In this document: positions 9,194 through 17,982 of the stretch, piece after piece
Layout of the letters: every line of letters begins with the position of its first letter
How positions within the stretch are numbered: the first letter of the stretch is position 1
Assembly (NCBI RefSeq): GCF_014069875.1
Contig: NZ_CP059676.1
Location: 1,426,001 to 1,490,000, forward strand
DNA length: 64,000 nt
Direction of reading: 5' to 3'
DNA from: Flaviflexus equikiangi
Lineage (GTDB): Bacteria; Actinomycetota; Actinomycetes; Actinomycetales; Actinomycetaceae
Made by a program: the position numbers and the translations under genes
The notes under the pieces: model-generated
Told to the model about the DNA's origin: nothing
The model's database searches: none
What the model saw: the letters and a program-made list of their open reading frames with translations, nothing else

Positions 9194-9917
9194 TGACTGC
9201 CCGCCGGAGCTTCTCGTAGGCTGCTTCCGCCGCCGACATCTCCGCCTTCGCTCGGGAGGTTCCCTGGCCTGTCCCCCAGGCTTTCCCATCGATCATGACT
9301 GTCGCCTCATACCTGCGAGCATGATCAGGCCCCGATCCGACGATCTCATAGCTCACGGCGCCCATCTTCCCGTCGTTCGCGAGCATCTGGATCGAGGTCT
9401 TCCAGTCGAGGGCAGGGCCAGCATTCGTCGCGTCGATGATGAAAGGCTCTGTCAGCCGTTCGACGACGCTCCTCGTCGCATCGAGGCCCTCAGAGAGGTA
9501 GGTGGCGCCGATCAGGGCCTCGAGCGTATCGGAAAGGATCGATGGCTTGTTTCGACCATCTGTCACCAGCTCCCCGTTGCCGAGGAGAATAAACTCATCC
9601 AGGCCCAGCTGTTTCGCGATCTCGGCCAGTGGCGCCTCGGAGACCGCGGCTGCTCGAATGGGAACGAGGTCGGCCTCGGACTTGTCAGGGTACTGATGGA
9701 AGATCCTGTCCGTGACGATGATGGAGAGCACCGCGTCGCCCAACAGTTCGAGGCGTTCGTTTGTGGGCACTCCCCCGTTCTCGAAGGCCCAGGAACGGTG
9801 GGTGAGAGACAGGTCGAGAAGATCGGGGCGAACCTGAACACCCCAGCGCTCCAACAGCACCTCACGGTCTGTCCGTGCCGGCGGGTTGACCTTCCTGCGG
9901 CCTTTCGAACGGCTCAT
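9186..9917 (-). CDS. rnc: Ribonuclease III
   Basis: Double-strand-specific endoribonuclease that processes rRNA precursors and structured mRNAs. The catalytic domain contains the signature NERLELLGDAVL near residue 55 and the second acidic cluster in DTLEALIGATY; a double-stranded RNA-binding domain occupies about residues 165-240 (DWKTSIQMLAN ... GTSRAKAEMSAAEAAY). It overlaps the DUF177 gene by 4 nt upstream and mutM by 8 nt downstream. In many Actinobacteria rpmF sits between DUF177 and rnc; here the overlap leaves no room for it. Confidence 0.95.
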   Translation of the reverse strand: MSRSKGRRKVNPPARTDREVLLERWGVQVRPDLLDLSLTHRSWAFENGGVPTNERLELLGDAVLSIIVTDRIFHQYPDKSEADLVPIRAAAVSEAPLAEIAKQLGLDEFILLGNGELVTDGRNKPSILSDTLEALIGATYLSEGLDATRSVVERLTEPFIIDATNAGPALDWKTSIQMLANDGKMGAVSYEIVGSGPDHARRYEATVMIDGKAWGTGQGTSRAKAEMSAAEAAYEKLRRAVNA

Positions 9918-10471
9918 TCGCCCTGCTCTTCGGCGACGAGCTTCGCACGCAGCTCATCGAGCGGACTCATGTCAGAGCTGGTGTCGACGTGCTCGTGATC
10001 CTCGGGCAGGTCAGCCAGCCGCTCCCCACATCCCGCACACAGGCCGGGGCAGTCCTCACGGCACAGCGGGACGAACGGCATCTGACTGACGATCGTGTCG
10101 CGCAGCAGCGCCTCGATGTCGATCGCGTCGTTGACGATAAGCGGGGCTTCTTCCACCTCATCGTCACCCGATTCGAGAAGGGCCTGTGCTCGGTTCTGAT
10201 AGAAGTACAGTTCCGTGACGTCCGACTGGCCGGAATGCTCCACGTCGATGAGGCACCGCGCGCATTCAGCGACCGTGTCGAAGTCGATCGTGGCAGTGAC
10301 AAGGACACCCTCGGAGACGGACTGGAGCGCCCCTTCCACCTCGATCGTGTCGACGGTCCTGACAAGTGCGGTCGCGAACGTATCGGGCGCAGGTATCGAT
10401 CGCTGGAAGTCGAGCCGCGACCCTTCCTGGTGGCGAAGGTCTGCGAGGGAGATGCTGAACGCATCGGACAT
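9914..10471 (-). CDS. DUF177/YceD family protein
   Basis: A 185-residue protein of the YceD/DUF177 family, which is linked to 23S rRNA metabolism and is usually encoded next to rpmF. The C-terminal half has the typical metal-binding cluster with cysteines in CREDCPGLCAGCGERL. I chose the ATG at 10471 (MSDAFSISLADL), the usual family start. It lies downstream of dps by 65 nt and overlaps rnc by 4 nt. Confidence 0.88.
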   Translation of the reverse strand: MSDAFSISLADLRHQEGSRLDFQRSIPAPDTFATALVRTVDTIEVEGALQSVSEGVLVTATIDFDTVAECARCLIDVEHSGQSDVTELYFYQNRAQALLESGDDEVEEAPLIVNDAIDIEALLRDTIVSQMPFVPLCREDCPGLCAGCGERLADLPEDHEHVDTSSDMSPLDELRAKLVAEEQGE

Positions 10472-10489
10472 GGGAACTCCTGTGTGGTT

Positions 10490-10520
10490 GGGCCCCGAGC
10501 TCGTGAAAGCTGCGGGGCCC
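10490..10520. terminator. Hairpin between dps and the DUF177 gene
   Basis: An 8-bp GC stem (10490-10497 with 10513-10520, GGGCCCCG and complement) lies just after the dps stop. There is no T run on the minus strand, so it may be a weak terminator or an mRNA processing or stability element. Confidence 0.4.
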
Positions 10521-10536
10521 GGTTGCTTGTCTTCTC

Positions 10537-10974
10537 TTAATCGGAGATGGATGCTGCCCGCAGCATCCATGCCTGCTTCTCAAGGTCGAACGCGATGCCG
10601 ATGAGCAGATCTCCCGAGAGCGGATCTGCCTCGTCGACGCTGTCGATCAGCTTCTTGATGTTGTCGGAGGCTGTCTGGAGCTTCGACTCGATAATGTCGT
10701 AGGCGTCTGACACCTTAATCCACGTGGACGAGATGTCACCAATACTCGAGTCTGAACTCACGCTTGCAGCGCGACCATCCGGCGCGGTATCGAGAGCTGC
10801 CATGCGCTCCGCCACATCGTCGGAAGCCCGGCGTGCGAGATCGACGATCTCGTCGAGCTGCAGATGCAGGGAGCGGAAGCCCTGCCCGCGCAGATTCCAG
10901 TGAGCCTGCTTGGCCTGGAGGGAAATATCAATGAGGTCGACGAGAACGGACTGTAGTGCTGAGGTCACGGACAT
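10537..10974 (-). CDS. dps: Dps/ferritin-like DNA-protection protein
   Basis: A 145-residue Dps-family protein, expected to form a dodecamer that oxidises and stores iron and protects DNA under oxidative stress. The inter-subunit ferroxidase ligands are present in the order expected: QAHWNLRG, then LHLQLDEI and DDVAERM. The start is well supported by AAAGGAG 6 nt before the ATG. It has its own 71-nt upstream gap and is flanked by a downstream hairpin, so it may be a separate transcription unit set inside the operon. Dps is not a usual member of this cluster. Confidence 0.88.
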   Translation of the reverse strand: MSVTSALQSVLVDLIDISLQAKQAHWNLRGQGFRSLHLQLDEIVDLARRASDDVAERMAALDTAPDGRAASVSSDSSIGDISSTWIKVSDAYDIIESKLQTASDNIKKLIDSVDEADPLSGDLLIGIAFDLEKQAWMLRAASISD

Positions 10975-11045
10975 GATGTCTCCTTTCGCGTAGCTTACGT
11001 CCCAGTCTCGTGCAGTTCGCGCGAGCTCTCAACCCTTCGGGCACA

Positions 11046-11714
11046 TCACTTCTCGTTGTCGAAGGGAGGCTCGAACTCGTCATCGAAGCGAACTTCGTTG
11101 AGGGTCGGCTGGGAATCATCGTCCGAGACGACGTCCTCTCGCACCGCGTCGGACGCTGAGGCGCTGCCGGCGCGCTCTTTCGCAACGCGGTTCTCTTCCC
11201 TGCGGGAGAGTTCCTGACGACCCGCGTGGACCTTCGAGAGAAGGCCCTCAAGTTCGCTCTGCAGGTAGGCGAGGGAATCGTCAGAGTACCGGTCCGCCCC
11301 GGCATTCATCCGCTGAGCTTGGGAGCGCGTCTCAGCCAGGATCCGCTCCGCCTCGGCATGGGCGGCCTTCGTCACGGCATGCTCCGACACGAGGTCGGCG
11401 GCGTGGCGTCGGGCCTGCTGCACGGTCTCCTCAGCATCGGCGTGTGCGCGTTCCAGGATGGTCTTCGCACGCCGCTGAGCGTCAGCCTTGACCTCGGAGG
11501 CTTCGGCGATGATCGTATCGGCTGCCTCGATCTGGTCGGGGACGATGTCTCGTGCTGTCTCGAGGAGGTCGAGCACCTCCGACCTGTTGATCATTGCTGA
11601 TGCTGACATGGGGACACCGCGAGCGAGTGTCACCGTCTCGATGATCTCGTCGAGCACGGCAATGAGAGAGTCCCCCGCCGCCGCGTTGACGATGTCGAAT
11701 TCGTTCTCAGACAT
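11046..11714 (-). CDS. Coiled-coil DivIVA-like / ATP synthase b-like protein
   Basis: A 222-residue hydrophilic protein made largely of heptad-rich helix (about residues 60-190, rich in Ala, Glu, Arg and Gln), with an acidic tail ending FDDEFEPPFDNEK. Genes of this kind are found next to coaD in many Actinobacteria and are annotated as DivIVA-domain or cell-division-initiation proteins. No catalytic motif is visible. It overlaps coaD by 8 nt. Its role is unproven; a scaffold linked to polar growth or division is a family-based guess. Confidence 0.7.
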   Translation of the reverse strand: MSENEFDIVNAAAGDSLIAVLDEIIETVTLARGVPMSASAMINRSEVLDLLETARDIVPDQIEAADTIIAEASEVKADAQRRAKTILERAHADAEETVQQARRHAADLVSEHAVTKAAHAEAERILAETRSQAQRMNAGADRYSDDSLAYLQSELEGLLSKVHAGRQELSRREENRVAKERAGSASASDAVREDVVSDDDSQPTLNEVRFDDEFEPPFDNEK

Positions 11715-12186
11715 TGCGTACCTTTCTCGTGAGCGCCGCAGCCACTGCTGGCGGCACCAAATCGTCGACCTTGCCGCCGTGGGAGGCTACGTCCTTGACG
11801 AGGGATGAGGCGATGTGGCCGAGGCCCGAATCGCCCATGACAAAGACTGTCTCGACGCCGCTCAGGTGCCTGTTGAGGAGCGCCATCGATTGTTCGCTGT
11901 CGTAGTCTGCTGACCCGCGCAGGCCTTTGACGATGGCGGAGGCGCCGACCGTGCTCGTGTAGTCAGCGAGAAGCCCGTTGATGAGTTCGACGCGCACGCC
12001 GGGCATGTGCGCAACGGCGGTCCGAGCAAGAGAGACGCGTTCCTCCGGCGTGAAAAGGTAGGTTTTGGAGGCGTTATGCGCGACGCCGATGATGACCTCA
12101 TCGAAAATAGTGCGGGCGCGCCGGACCACGTCGACATGGCCGAGCGTGATGGGATCGAACGATCCCGGGCAGACAGCGATACTCAT
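11707..12186 (-). CDS. coaD: Pantetheine-phosphate adenylyltransferase
   Basis: This enzyme transfers AMP from ATP to 4'-phosphopantetheine, the penultimate step of coenzyme A synthesis. The nucleotidyltransferase motif TxGH appears as ITLGHVD near residue 15, and the C-terminal SSLVKDVASHGG is the family ATP-binding segment. The length of 159 residues is normal. It overlaps rsmD by 4 nt, as is common in this cluster. Confidence 0.96.
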   Translation of the reverse strand: MSIAVCPGSFDPITLGHVDVVRRARTIFDEVIIGVAHNASKTYLFTPEERVSLARTAVAHMPGVRVELINGLLADYTSTVGASAIVKGLRGSADYDSEQSMALLNRHLSGVETVFVMGDSGLGHIASSLVKDVASHGGKVDDLVPPAVAAALTRKVRNV

Positions 12187-12746
12187 GATCTAAGACTACG
12201 TGCATACTCCCCGTGCAGTGCGTACCACACGACGGTGTCTCCCCATGATCGTTGACCATCCCCCACGATGTCGGCGGGCCAGGGCGGCTCACCCGCATGT
12301 TTGTCACGCTCGACGATGAGGAGACCATCATCGACGAGCCGGGGCGCCGAGAGTGCGAGCACCGGCGCCATCTCCTCGTCCGTCATCGCATACGGCGGGT
12401 CGAGGAAGATGACATCGAACTGCGCAGCCGATGAGGCGAGGAAGCTCTCGGCCCGCGCCTGGATGACACGAACCTGAAGTGCGCAGGAGGCCGCATTGCG
12501 CTCGATGATCGTGGAGGCTTCCCGATTCGCGTCGATTGCGGTCACTGACCGCGCTCCGCGCGAGGCGGCCTCGAGGCCGAAAGCTCCGGAGCCTGCAAAG
12601 AGGTCGAGGACATCGGTGTCGTCAAGATATCCGCGGTGCTGCAGGCTTGAGAAGATCGCCTCGCGCACCATGTCCGGTGTGGGGCGAGCAGACTTGGGCA
12701 CCTTGATCGTCATGCCCTTCGCTGTTCCGCCGATGATGCGAGGCAT
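12183..12746 (-). CDS. rsmD: 16S rRNA (guanine966-N2)-methyltransferase
   Basis: A 187-residue SAM-dependent methyltransferase. It has the SAM-binding loop DLFAGSGAFGLEAASRGA (about residues 48-65) and the catalytic D/NPPY motif as FLDPPY. The N-terminus MPRIIGGTAKG and the PTPDMVREAIFSSL stretch are typical. It overlaps recG by 1 nt and coaD by 4 nt. Confidence 0.95.
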   Translation of the reverse strand: MPRIIGGTAKGMTIKVPKSARPTPDMVREAIFSSLQHRGYLDDTDVLDLFAGSGAFGLEAASRGARSVTAIDANREASTIIERNAASCALQVRVIQARAESFLASSAAQFDVIFLDPPYAMTDEEMAPVLALSAPRLVDDGLLIVERDKHAGEPPWPADIVGDGQRSWGDTVVWYALHGEYARSLRS

Positions 12747-14935
12747 CAGTTCCTCCCCAAGTAGTCTATCTCGCTGCGCCGCCTGGCCGCGTTCACAGCA
12801 TCCCTAAGTCCCGGCCACGGCGACAAATCGGGTGCCTGCGCGACGAGCTCGATGGCATCATCTCTCGCCATCTCGATCACCCTCACATCCTTGCGGATCT
12901 CGAGGTGGCGCAGGTGCGAATGGGCTCCTGATTGGCTTGCTCCGAGCACGTCGCCCTCTCGACGCAGCTCCATGTCTCTTTCCGCGAGCGCGAACCCGTC
13001 TCGTGTGTCCGCGAACGCGGCGAGCCGTTCGGCCGCTATCGTACCCTCCGGCGCCCAGGAGAGCGCCAGGCAGAGGCCCGGTTTGGTGCCTCTGCCGATG
13101 CGTCCACGGAGCTGGTGGAGTTGGGAGAGGCCGAACCTGTCCGCGTCGAGGATGATCATGGTGGTGGCGTCCGGGACGTCGACTCCGACTTCGATGACGG
13201 TTGTGGCGACGAGGACGGGAGCAGTGCCGTCTTGGAAGGCCGCCATGATGCTCGTCTTGTCCTCGGGGCTCATGGGGCCGGTGAGTGTGCCGATAGTGAT
13301 GCCTGCGAGTGCGGGGTTGCGGCGCAGCTGGTCTGCCGTGTCGACGACGCTCGAGAGGGGCGGTCGGGGGTTCTCATCGGAGCTCTCCAACCCGGTCGCC
13401 TCATCGTCGGGGTCGATGCGGGGGCAGACGACGAAGGCTCGTCCGCCCGCTGTCACGTCTTCTGCGACTCGTTCCCACACGCGATCGACCCACGATGTCT
13501 TCCCTGCGGGCACGATGGTTGTCGTCACGTCGCCTCGTCCGCGCGGGAGCTCGGTGAGTTCGGAGACCGCCAGGTCACCGAAGGCTGTCATCGCGAGCGT
13601 ACGAGGGATCGGGGTCGCTGTCATGACGAGGAGGTTGACTCCCGGCCGCGCTCTGAGGGCTTCCCTCTGGTCGACTCCGAATCTGTGCTGTTCGTCGACG
13701 ATGGCGAGGGAGAGGAAGGGGATCTGGACGCGGTCCGAGAGGAGAGCGTGGGTTCCGATGATGATGCCGGTCTCTCCCCCCGCGACCCTCCCGAGGACTT
13801 CCCGTGTCGCTTTCGCGCCCATCGTCCCCGTCAACAGGTCCACTCTCGTCCCCAGGTCCGAGAGGAGCCCTCCCAGTGCGAGTTCGCCGAGCATCGACGT
13901 GATCGAACGGAAATGCTGTTCCGCGAGCACCTCAGTCGGTGCGAGGAGGGCCGCTTGCCCGCCGCCGTCGACGACTTGGAGCATGGCCCGCAGTGCGACG
14001 ATCGTCTTCCCAGATCCGACATCGCCCTGGAGGAGCCTGGTCATGGGCCGGCTGGATGCGAGGTCGGCGGAGATCTGGTCGCCGACGAGTCGTTGCCCCT
14101 CCGTCAGCTCGAAGGGGAGCCGAGCGTCGAATGCTGCCGCGAGTCCGTCGGGGCGGGCGGGCCGGGGTGTTGAATCGACTGCCGCGGCCTCGTGTCCGCG
14201 CTGGATGAGAACCGTCTGGAGGATGAGTGCTTCTTCGAACTTCATTCGTTCCCTGGCCCGCTGCCAGTCGGCGTCGAGGCCGGGGCGATGGAGGCCCATC
14301 AGTGCGTCGTATGCTCCGAGGAGGCCATGGCGCGTGCGGAAGCTCTCGGGGAGCGGCTCGGGAATGTCGGCAGGTTGGACCTGATCGAGGATCGTGGCGA
14401 TGGCTTTCTCGATCGTCCACGTCGGCACGTTGACGGCCGAGGGGTAGAGGGGGCGGGGGCGTGCGATCTCGTCCTTGTCGACGTCCCCGCCATCCTCGAG
14501 AACCTCGTATTCGGGATGGGTGAGCTGGAGTTCGCCTCGATAGGAGGACACGGTTCCGGAGAAGGTGGCCACGGTGCCGGGTTTGAGCTTCATCTCGTGG
14601 AAAGCGAGAGGACGCGACGATTTCGCGAAGAACGTGAGGGACATGTCGACGTTTCCGTCGGAGATCATGACTTTGAGGAGGAAGCCTCTGCGCGCATTCA
14701 TCGGCCGCATGCTGGTTCCGAGGACTGTCGCGACGACCGTGACGCTGTCGCCCTCGTGCGCGTGCGAGAGGGGAACGAGTTCTCCTCGGCGGACGTAGCG
14801 CCGCGGAGCGTGATTGAGGAGATCGGACACGGTCTCGAGCCCGAGCCTGCTGAGCGCTTTTGCCGTGCGGGCGCCGAGAACCCTGTCGAGCGGGCTCTCC
14901 AGAAGCGTCCGCCCATCAGTTGCCACTGCTTCCAT
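12746..14935 (-). CDS. recG: ATP-dependent DNA helicase RecG
   Basis: A branch-migration helicase that remodels stalled forks and Holliday junctions. An N-terminal wedge/OB domain (about residues 60-160) is followed by the motor: Walker A GDVGSGKTIVAL, the DEQH box in IVDEQHRFGVDQREAL, motif III VMTATPIPRTLAM and a helicase C domain ending with the RGRIGRG motif VI. I chose the ATG at 14935 (MEAVATDGR), preceded by GGGGAGGCG; an upstream frame extension adds 52 unlikely residues. It is the first gene of the minus-strand operon and is divergent from rpmB. Confidence 0.95.
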   Translation of the reverse strand: MEAVATDGRTLLESPLDRVLGARTAKALSRLGLETVSDLLNHAPRRYVRRGELVPLSHAHEGDSVTVVATVLGTSMRPMNARRGFLLKVMISDGNVDMSLTFFAKSSRPLAFHEMKLKPGTVATFSGTVSSYRGELQLTHPEYEVLEDGGDVDKDEIARPRPLYPSAVNVPTWTIEKAIATILDQVQPADIPEPLPESFRTRHGLLGAYDALMGLHRPGLDADWQRARERMKFEEALILQTVLIQRGHEAAAVDSTPRPARPDGLAAAFDARLPFELTEGQRLVGDQISADLASSRPMTRLLQGDVGSGKTIVALRAMLQVVDGGGQAALLAPTEVLAEQHFRSITSMLGELALGGLLSDLGTRVDLLTGTMGAKATREVLGRVAGGETGIIIGTHALLSDRVQIPFLSLAIVDEQHRFGVDQREALRARPGVNLLVMTATPIPRTLAMTAFGDLAVSELTELPRGRGDVTTTIVPAGKTSWVDRVWERVAEDVTAGGRAFVVCPRIDPDDEATGLESSDENPRPPLSSVVDTADQLRRNPALAGITIGTLTGPMSPEDKTSIMAAFQDGTAPVLVATTVIEVGVDVPDATTMIILDADRFGLSQLHQLRGRIGRGTKPGLCLALSWAPEGTIAAERLAAFADTRDGFALAERDMELRREGDVLGASQSGAHSHLRHLEIRKDVRVIEMARDDAIELVAQAPDLSPWPGLRDAVNAARRRSEIDYLGRN

Positions 14936-15048
14936 ATCGCCTCCCCGCACTAGAGTAGCGGTTAACCCTGCCAGACTGAGAGGGAGCCCCCGCTGGGGAC
15001 TGGCGGCAAAAGAGTGTGGGACAACACGTTCCCAGCCGGGCCATATTA

Positions 15049-15078
15049 TTGGTGCTTCGGGCACTGCTCGGTTACTAT
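15049..15078 (+). promoter_or_regulatory. Probable promoter of rpmB
   Basis: TTGGTG (15049-15054) and TACTAT (15073-15078) are separated by 18 nt in the recG-rpmB intergenic region. This is a reasonable sigma-70-type match. A small hairpin (around 15115-15130) lies in the leader ahead of the rpmB ribosome binding site. Confidence 0.5.
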
Positions 15079-15157
15079 AAACAAGTTGCATGCCACCGTG
15101 TATGTATGTCAGGAGACGCCGCTGGCGTCTTGTCAGCGAGAAGATCAGGAGAGAACC

Positions 15158-15352
15158 GTGGCCTCAGTATGTGACGTCTGCGGCAAGGGCCCGGGCTTCG
15201 GCAAGAGCGTCTCGCACTCCCACGTGCGGACCAACCGCCGTTGGAACCCGAACATTCAGCGCGTCCGCGCCCTCGTCGAAGGAACACCGAAGCGACTTAA
15301 CGTATGCACGACGTGCATCAAGTCCGACCGGATTGTTCGTAACACGAAGTAA
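15158..15352 (+). CDS. rpmB: 50S ribosomal protein L28, zinc-binding form
   Basis: A 64-residue large-subunit protein. Two CxxC pairs (CDVC near the N-terminus and CTTC near residue 52) mark the zinc-containing C+ type. The GTG start at 15158 follows AGGAGAG with good spacing and gives the usual start [11 protein letters not shown]. It is monocistronic between a probable promoter and a hairpin. Confidence 0.96.
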   Translation: MASVCDVCGKGPGFGKSVSHSHVRTNRRWNPNIQRVRALVEGTPKRLNVCTTCIKSDRIVRNTK

Positions 15353-15363
15353 CCGTGATGTTT

Positions 15364-15388
15364 GAGCCCCCACCACTGGTGGGGGCTC
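15364..15388. terminator. Hairpin between rpmB and thiL
   Basis: A perfect 11-bp stem (15364-15374 with 15378-15388) with a 3-nt loop lies just after rpmB and between convergent genes. T runs are weak on both strands, but the stem is strong enough to serve as a shared terminator. Confidence 0.65.
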
Positions 15389-15402
15389 AGTCGTACCCGG
15401 CC

Positions 15403-16299
15403 TCAGGAGCCGGTATCGAAGTGGTCCCATCCTCCCAGTGTGTCGGGCTGTCCGCCGTCGACGGTCACACCGTGCCCCACGGCGACGGTGCCGACAGTCC
15501 GCCATCCGGGTGGGCAGGTGTCTGGGACGGTCGCGAGGAAGCCATGATCCTCTCCCCCGGTGAGTGCCTCTGTCAGTGTGACGCCCGGGCTCGACGCGGC
15601 ACGCACGAGCTCGGTATCCAGGTCGATGGCGACGCCTGATGCGGAGGCGAGTCGGCGGCAGTCCCGGACCAGACCATCCGAGACGTCCATCATCGCCGTG
15701 GCGGGAATCGTGAGGGCCTGGCGGACGGGTGGCACAGGGCGTGTGAAGAGAGACGTGTGTGATCCTGACCGGCCTGCCGTGAGCAGCGCCAGGCCGTGCG
15801 CGGAGGCCCCCAGGTTCCCGCAGTGGACGAGACGGTCTCCGGGTTGGGCTCCTGAGCGGAGGATCGGGGTGCGCCCCTCCATGTCTCCGAGCACGGTGGC
15901 ACTTGCTGTGATGACGGGGCCGCGCGACATGTCGCCGCCATCAATCGCGATCGGGCCGGTCTGCTGTGCGACATGGTCGCAGGCCTGCCTCAGGCCCCGA
16001 GCGAAGTCCTCGATCCACGATGGATCGACATAGTCGGGAATCGTCAGGGCGACGACGAGAGACATGGGCCGCGCTCCCATCGCGGCAGCGTCGGCGACGT
16101 TCTGCATGACGCACCGCCATCCCACATCCGCACCCGTCGACCAGTCGGTTCGGAAGTGGACGCCCTCGACGAGGATGTCTGTCGAGACTGCGATGTCACC
16201 GACGGGCGACAGGATCGCCGAATCATCCCCCGTGGGGACTGTCGCGGTCGAGGGTGGCAGGTGGCGGCCGATGAGGCGGAGGATCTCGTCTTCACTCAT
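15403..16299 (-). CDS. thiL: Thiamine-monophosphate kinase
   Basis: Phosphorylates thiamine monophosphate to the active cofactor thiamine diphosphate. The protein has 298 residues with the family motifs TGDDSAIL near residue 22, STDILVEGVHF, the GARP loop and DVSDGLVRD in the C-terminal domain. The ATG lies 6 nt after GACAAT with no clear ribosome binding site, so it may be leaderless. Its location with recG, rpmB, DUF3515 and ddl is typical of Actinobacteria. Confidence 0.94.
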   Translation of the reverse strand: MSEDEILRLIGRHLPPSTATVPTGDDSAILSPVGDIAVSTDILVEGVHFRTDWSTGADVGWRCVMQNVADAAAMGARPMSLVVALTIPDYVDPSWIEDFARGLRQACDHVAQQTGPIAIDGGDMSRGPVITASATVLGDMEGRTPILRSGAQPGDRLVHCGNLGASAHGLALLTAGRSGSHTSLFTRPVPPVRQALTIPATAMMDVSDGLVRDCRRLASASGVAIDLDTELVRAASSPGVTLTEALTGGEDHGFLATVPDTCPPGWRTVGTVAVGHGVTVDGGQPDTLGGWDHFDTGS

Positions 16300-16379
16300 G
16301 CCGCCATTGTCTCACCGATCGTGGCGGCCGCCGTTCCGTGCTGGCACCGCTCGTGGCGCGTTCCCGATAGGCTTGGAGA

Positions 16380-16868
16380 GTGAAGTCCTATTCCCTGCTT
16401 GCGATCCTTGCACTCTCGGCCTGTTCCCCCACCGTGGGCCTCGATCCTGCGCCGAACGCCTCCGATCCGATCTGTGCCCGCATGCTTCTCGCCACCCCGG
16501 GCGAGATCGGCGGCTTCGATCGCGCGAAGACGACTGCTCAGGCGACGACAGCGTGGAGCGACGGCTCGTCGTTCCGCTGCGGCCTGGAACAGCCGGGACC
16601 GTCAACGGACCGCTGTATCACTGTCGCCGGCATTGACTGGCTCAGCCTCGACGCGGGCGATGAGAGGGTTCCCGCCAACGGCGGAGACGGCACGTGGACG
16701 TTCGTTTCCTATGGTCGTACGCCGACTGTGGAGATCGTCATCACGACAGAGGCCGTCGGTGCGGGTACCGTGACGGACACGCTGGCACAGTTCTCACCGG
16801 CCCTGAGTCTTGTCCCTGCGGAGCGTGAATGCGTCGGTCTCCTCGATGCTCCTGTCGTCGAGGAGTAG
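16380..16868 (+). CDS. DUF3515 lipoprotein
   Basis: A 162-residue predicted lipoprotein of the DUF3515 family, which is specific to Actinobacteria and usually encoded beside ddl and thiL. A short hydrophobic signal ends in the lipobox LSAC, with the lipidated Cys at residue 14. Two further cysteines in the body may form a disulfide. The GTG start lies 6 nt after TAGGCT (16368-16373) and lacks a Shine-Dalgarno sequence, so a leaderless transcript is likely. The biochemical function is unknown. Confidence 0.85.
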   Translation: MKSYSLLAILALSACSPTVGLDPAPNASDPICARMLLATPGEIGGFDRAKTTAQATTAWSDGSSFRCGLEQPGPSTDRCITVAGIDWLSLDAGDERVPANGGDGTWTFVSYGRTPTVEIVITTEAVGAGTVTDTLAQFSPALSLVPAERECVGLLDAPVVEE

Positions 16869-16871
16869 CCT

Positions 16872-17951
16872 CTAGCGCAGGCCCGTCTCCCTTTCGCACG
16901 CGAGTGTCAGCAGCGTCTCGATCAGTTCCGCATAGGTCATGCCAGACTTCTGCCACAGCAGCGGATACATCGAGTAGGGGGTGAATCCGGGGATCGTGTT
17001 GATCTCGTTGATGGTGGCGCGACCATTGTCGTAGAAGAAATCGACCCGCGCCATCCCCTCGCAGTCCATCGCGTTGAACGCGTCGACCGCCATGGCCTGC
17101 AGCTTCTCGACATCGGCGTGGGGAATATCTGCCGGGATCTGGAGGACGAGATCGTCCGTCTCCACGTATTTCGAGTCGAAGTCGTAGAACTCGGCAGGAC
17201 CATCGGCAAGGATGATCTCCCCGACCGTCGAGGCCTTCGCCGTATCCGTGCCGAAGCCTCCCAGGACCGCGCATTCGACCTCTCGGCCGGAGAGTCCCTG
17301 CTCGACGATCACCTTCGGATCGTGCCGCTGCGCTTCACGGATCGCGGCATCGAGATCATCGAGGGACTCGATGCGGGTGATGCCGAGCGATGAGCCGGCT
17401 CTCGTGGGTTTCACGAAGAGCGGCATCTTCAGCGCCGAGATCTGCTCGATGAGGGCGTCTCGCCTGTTCTGCCATCCCGCCGCCGTGACAAGCACCCAGG
17501 GTCCGACCGGGAGCCCCGCGGCCTGCAGGATGATCTTCGTATAGTGCTTGTCCATGACGGCGGCAGATGCGAAGACACCGGATCCGACATATTTCATCCC
17601 CGCCATCTCAAACAAACCCTGGATGGTCCCATCTTCGCCGAATGGGCCGTGCAGGAGCGGGAACACGACATCGATCTCCAGGTCGATATCGCCCGCATAC
17701 ATCCGTCCGTCGCCGTAGGAGACGGTGACGGGAGTACCCGGGCCCACCTCGGCGGTTCCGGTGCCGAGACGCTCGGGGTCGATGATGCCGGTCACCCAGC
17801 TTCCGTCTTTGCGGATGCCGACCGGGATGATCTCGTACCGTTCCCGGTCGATCGCGGCCATGACCGAGCCTGCGGTCATGCATGATACCGGATGTTCTCC
17901 GGAGCGGCCTCCGTAGACGAGGGCAACGCGTGTTTTTGAACCGTTCTTCAC
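16872..17951 (-). CDS. ddl: D-alanine--D-alanine ligase
   Basis: An ATP-grasp ligase that makes the D-Ala-D-Ala dipeptide for peptidoglycan precursors. The 359-residue protein has the N-terminal GGRSGEHPVSC motif, the central MDKHYTKIIL segment, the EFYDFDSKY omega-loop segment (expected of D-Ala-D-Ala rather than D-Ala-D-Lac enzymes, though substrate choice was not tested) and the C-terminal INEINTIPGFTPYSMYP metal-binding motif. It starts with GTG at 17951 and converges on the DUF3515 gene with only 3 nt between them. Confidence 0.95.
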   Translation of the reverse strand: MKNGSKTRVALVYGGRSGEHPVSCMTAGSVMAAIDRERYEIIPVGIRKDGSWVTGIIDPERLGTGTAEVGPGTPVTVSYGDGRMYAGDIDLEIDVVFPLLHGPFGEDGTIQGLFEMAGMKYVGSGVFASAAVMDKHYTKIILQAAGLPVGPWVLVTAAGWQNRRDALIEQISALKMPLFVKPTRAGSSLGITRIESLDDLDAAIREAQRHDPKVIVEQGLSGREVECAVLGGFGTDTAKASTVGEIILADGPAEFYDFDSKYVETDDLVLQIPADIPHADVEKLQAMAVDAFNAMDCEGMARVDFFYDNGRATINEINTIPGFTPYSMYPLLWQKSGMTYAELIETLLTLACERETGLR

Positions 17952-17982
17952 CGCTTGAGCCTATCAAGATAGTCTCTGTTCC

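Noticed and set aside
15014-15157. 48-codon upstream extension of rpmB
   Set aside because: The GTG at 15158 has a good ribosome binding site and gives the exact L28 start; the extension overlaps the probable promoter.
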